From: Brachypodius melanocephalos
Taxonomy: Eukaryota; Chordata; Aves; Passeriformes; Pycnonotidae
Length of the DNA: 64,000 nucleotides
Assembly: GCA_013398615.1 (NCBI GenBank)
Contig: VZSR01003806.1
Coordinates: 20,088,788-20,152,787 of the forward strand
Reading direction: 5' to 3'
The translations under genes were made by a program, and so were the position numbers. Below the pieces are notes generated by a model, which saw only the letters and a program-made list of their open reading frames with translations, did not search any database and was not told the origin of the DNA. This document shows, one piece after another, positions 63,367 to 64,000 of this stretch. Each line of letters starts with the position of its first letter. The first letter of the stretch is position 1.

Positions 63367-63603
63367 ATGTCCTCAAGTTGTGCCAGAAGAGGTTTAGATT
63401 GGATGTGAGGAAAAATTTCTTCACTGAAAGGATGGCCAGACATTGGAACAGGCTGCCCAGGGCAGCGCTGGAGTCCCCATCCCTAGAAAGATTTAAAAGC
63501 CATGTGGATGTGGCACTTGGGGACATGGGGCAGTGGTGGCCTTGGCAGTGCTGGGGAATGGTTGGATTTGGAAGTTTTTTTCAACCTGAGTGATTCTGTG
63601 AGG
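63367..63603 (+). mobile_element. CR1 LINE 3' end
   Basis: 'GTTTAGATTGGATGTGAGGA', 'TTCTTCACTGAAAGGATGGC', 'CATTGGAACAGGCTGCCCAG', 'GATGTGGCACTTGGGGACAT' and a tail with 'GTGATTCTGTG'. A complete 3' terminus of about 235 bases, belonging to the same 3'-end type as 44970-45070. Confidence 0.95.
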
Positions 63604-63639
63604 ATGCTGGTGGGTGACCTGTGAGCAGAGGAGGTGAAA

Positions 63640-64000
63640 CAGAGCTGGGGAAGGGGCTGGAGCACCAGGAGCAGCTGAGGGAGCTGGGAAAGGGGCTCAG
63701 CCTGGAGAAAAGGAGGCTCAGGGGGGACCTTGTGACTCTGCACAACTCCGTGACAGGAGGGGACAGCCAGGGAGGGTTGGGCTCTGCTCCCAGGGAACAG
63801 GGACAGGATGAGGGTAAACAGCCTCAAATTGTGCCCGGGGAGGTTCAGTTGGACATCAGGAGGAATTTCTCCATGGAAAGGGTGGTCAGGCATTGGAATG
63901 GGCTGCCCAGGAAGGTTTGGAGTCCCCATCCCTGGAGGTGTCCCAGAAAGGCCTGGATGTGGCACTCAGTGCTCTGGGCTGGTGACAAGGTGGGGATCAG
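63640..64000 (+). mobile_element. CR1 LINE copy running off the window
   Basis: It starts about 37 bases after the previous CR1 tail with 'GAGCTGGGGAAGGGGCTGGA', then 'GGGCTCAGCCTGGAGAAAAG', 'TTGGACATCAGGAGGAATTT' and 'GGCCTGGATGTGGCACTCAG'. The 3' end lies beyond 64000. Two CR1 copies are thus head to tail. Confidence 0.95.

Larger units (their letters stand above)
54181..64000. other. CR1-dense, GC-richer non-coding DNA
   Basis: No exon is recognised. Six CR1 copies are listed separately, five on + and one on the minus strand. A search by eye for PINX1, the mammalian neighbour beyond the XKR6 3' end, found nothing. The remaining sequence looks unique and non-coding. Many short open frames exist only because GC-rich DNA has few stops. 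Confidence 0.55.

Noticed and set aside
54181..64000. Possible first exon of PINX1
   Set aside because: No sequence resembling the conserved PINX1 N terminus or its G-patch was found. The gene is probably beyond the right edge.

Overview
The window looks like avian nuclear DNA. The interspersed repeats are almost all chicken-repeat-1 (CR1) LINE 3' ends, several with the octamer-type tail related to ATTCTGTG. There are a few old MIR-type SINE remnants and no Alu or L1-like sequence. The one confident protein-coding feature is a single exon on the + strand at 13816-14780. It carries the C-terminal half of XKR6 (XK-related protein 6), an XK-family multi-pass membrane protein. No bacterial-type operon, CRISPR array or intact viral genome is visible. 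I found no new molecular system, and the other long open frames do not resemble proteins I recognise.

Layout. 1-13815 is the end of a large XKR6 intron. It holds a CR1 3' end at about 6375, a CR1 copy at about 11560, a MIR remnant at about 9744, a TG microsatellite and a block with two perfect AP-1 motifs (10.84-11.10 kb). The acceptor at 13813-13815 opens the terminal exon, whose reading frame ends at TAA 14778-14780. From 14781 to about 17.5 kb the sequence is A/T-rich with many A and T homopolymers, as expected of an XKR6 3' UTR.

Downstream, non-coding DNA is interrupted by AT-rich, UTR-like blocks at about 29.3-31.35, 34.8-35.25, 45.48-46.9 and 53.64-54.18 kb. One contains a canonical AATAAA (35077) followed by a T/GT-rich stretch. 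These may be distal 3' UTR segments, lncRNA or conserved non-coding sequence; sequence alone cannot decide. A well-preserved MIR SINE lies at about 21.23-21.43 kb.

Two assembly gaps occur: 10 N inside a poly(A) run (23037-23046) and 284 N inside a long polypyrimidine tract (49886-50169). The last 10 kb (54.8-64 kb) is richer in GC and dense in CR1 copies, the last of which runs off the window edge.

In mammals PINX1 lies beyond the 3' end of XKR6. I saw no PINX1 exon here, so if the synteny holds it should begin to the right of the window. Subfamily names for repeats, extents of non-coding blocks and all regulatory suggestions are approximate, because no alignment or database search could be run.
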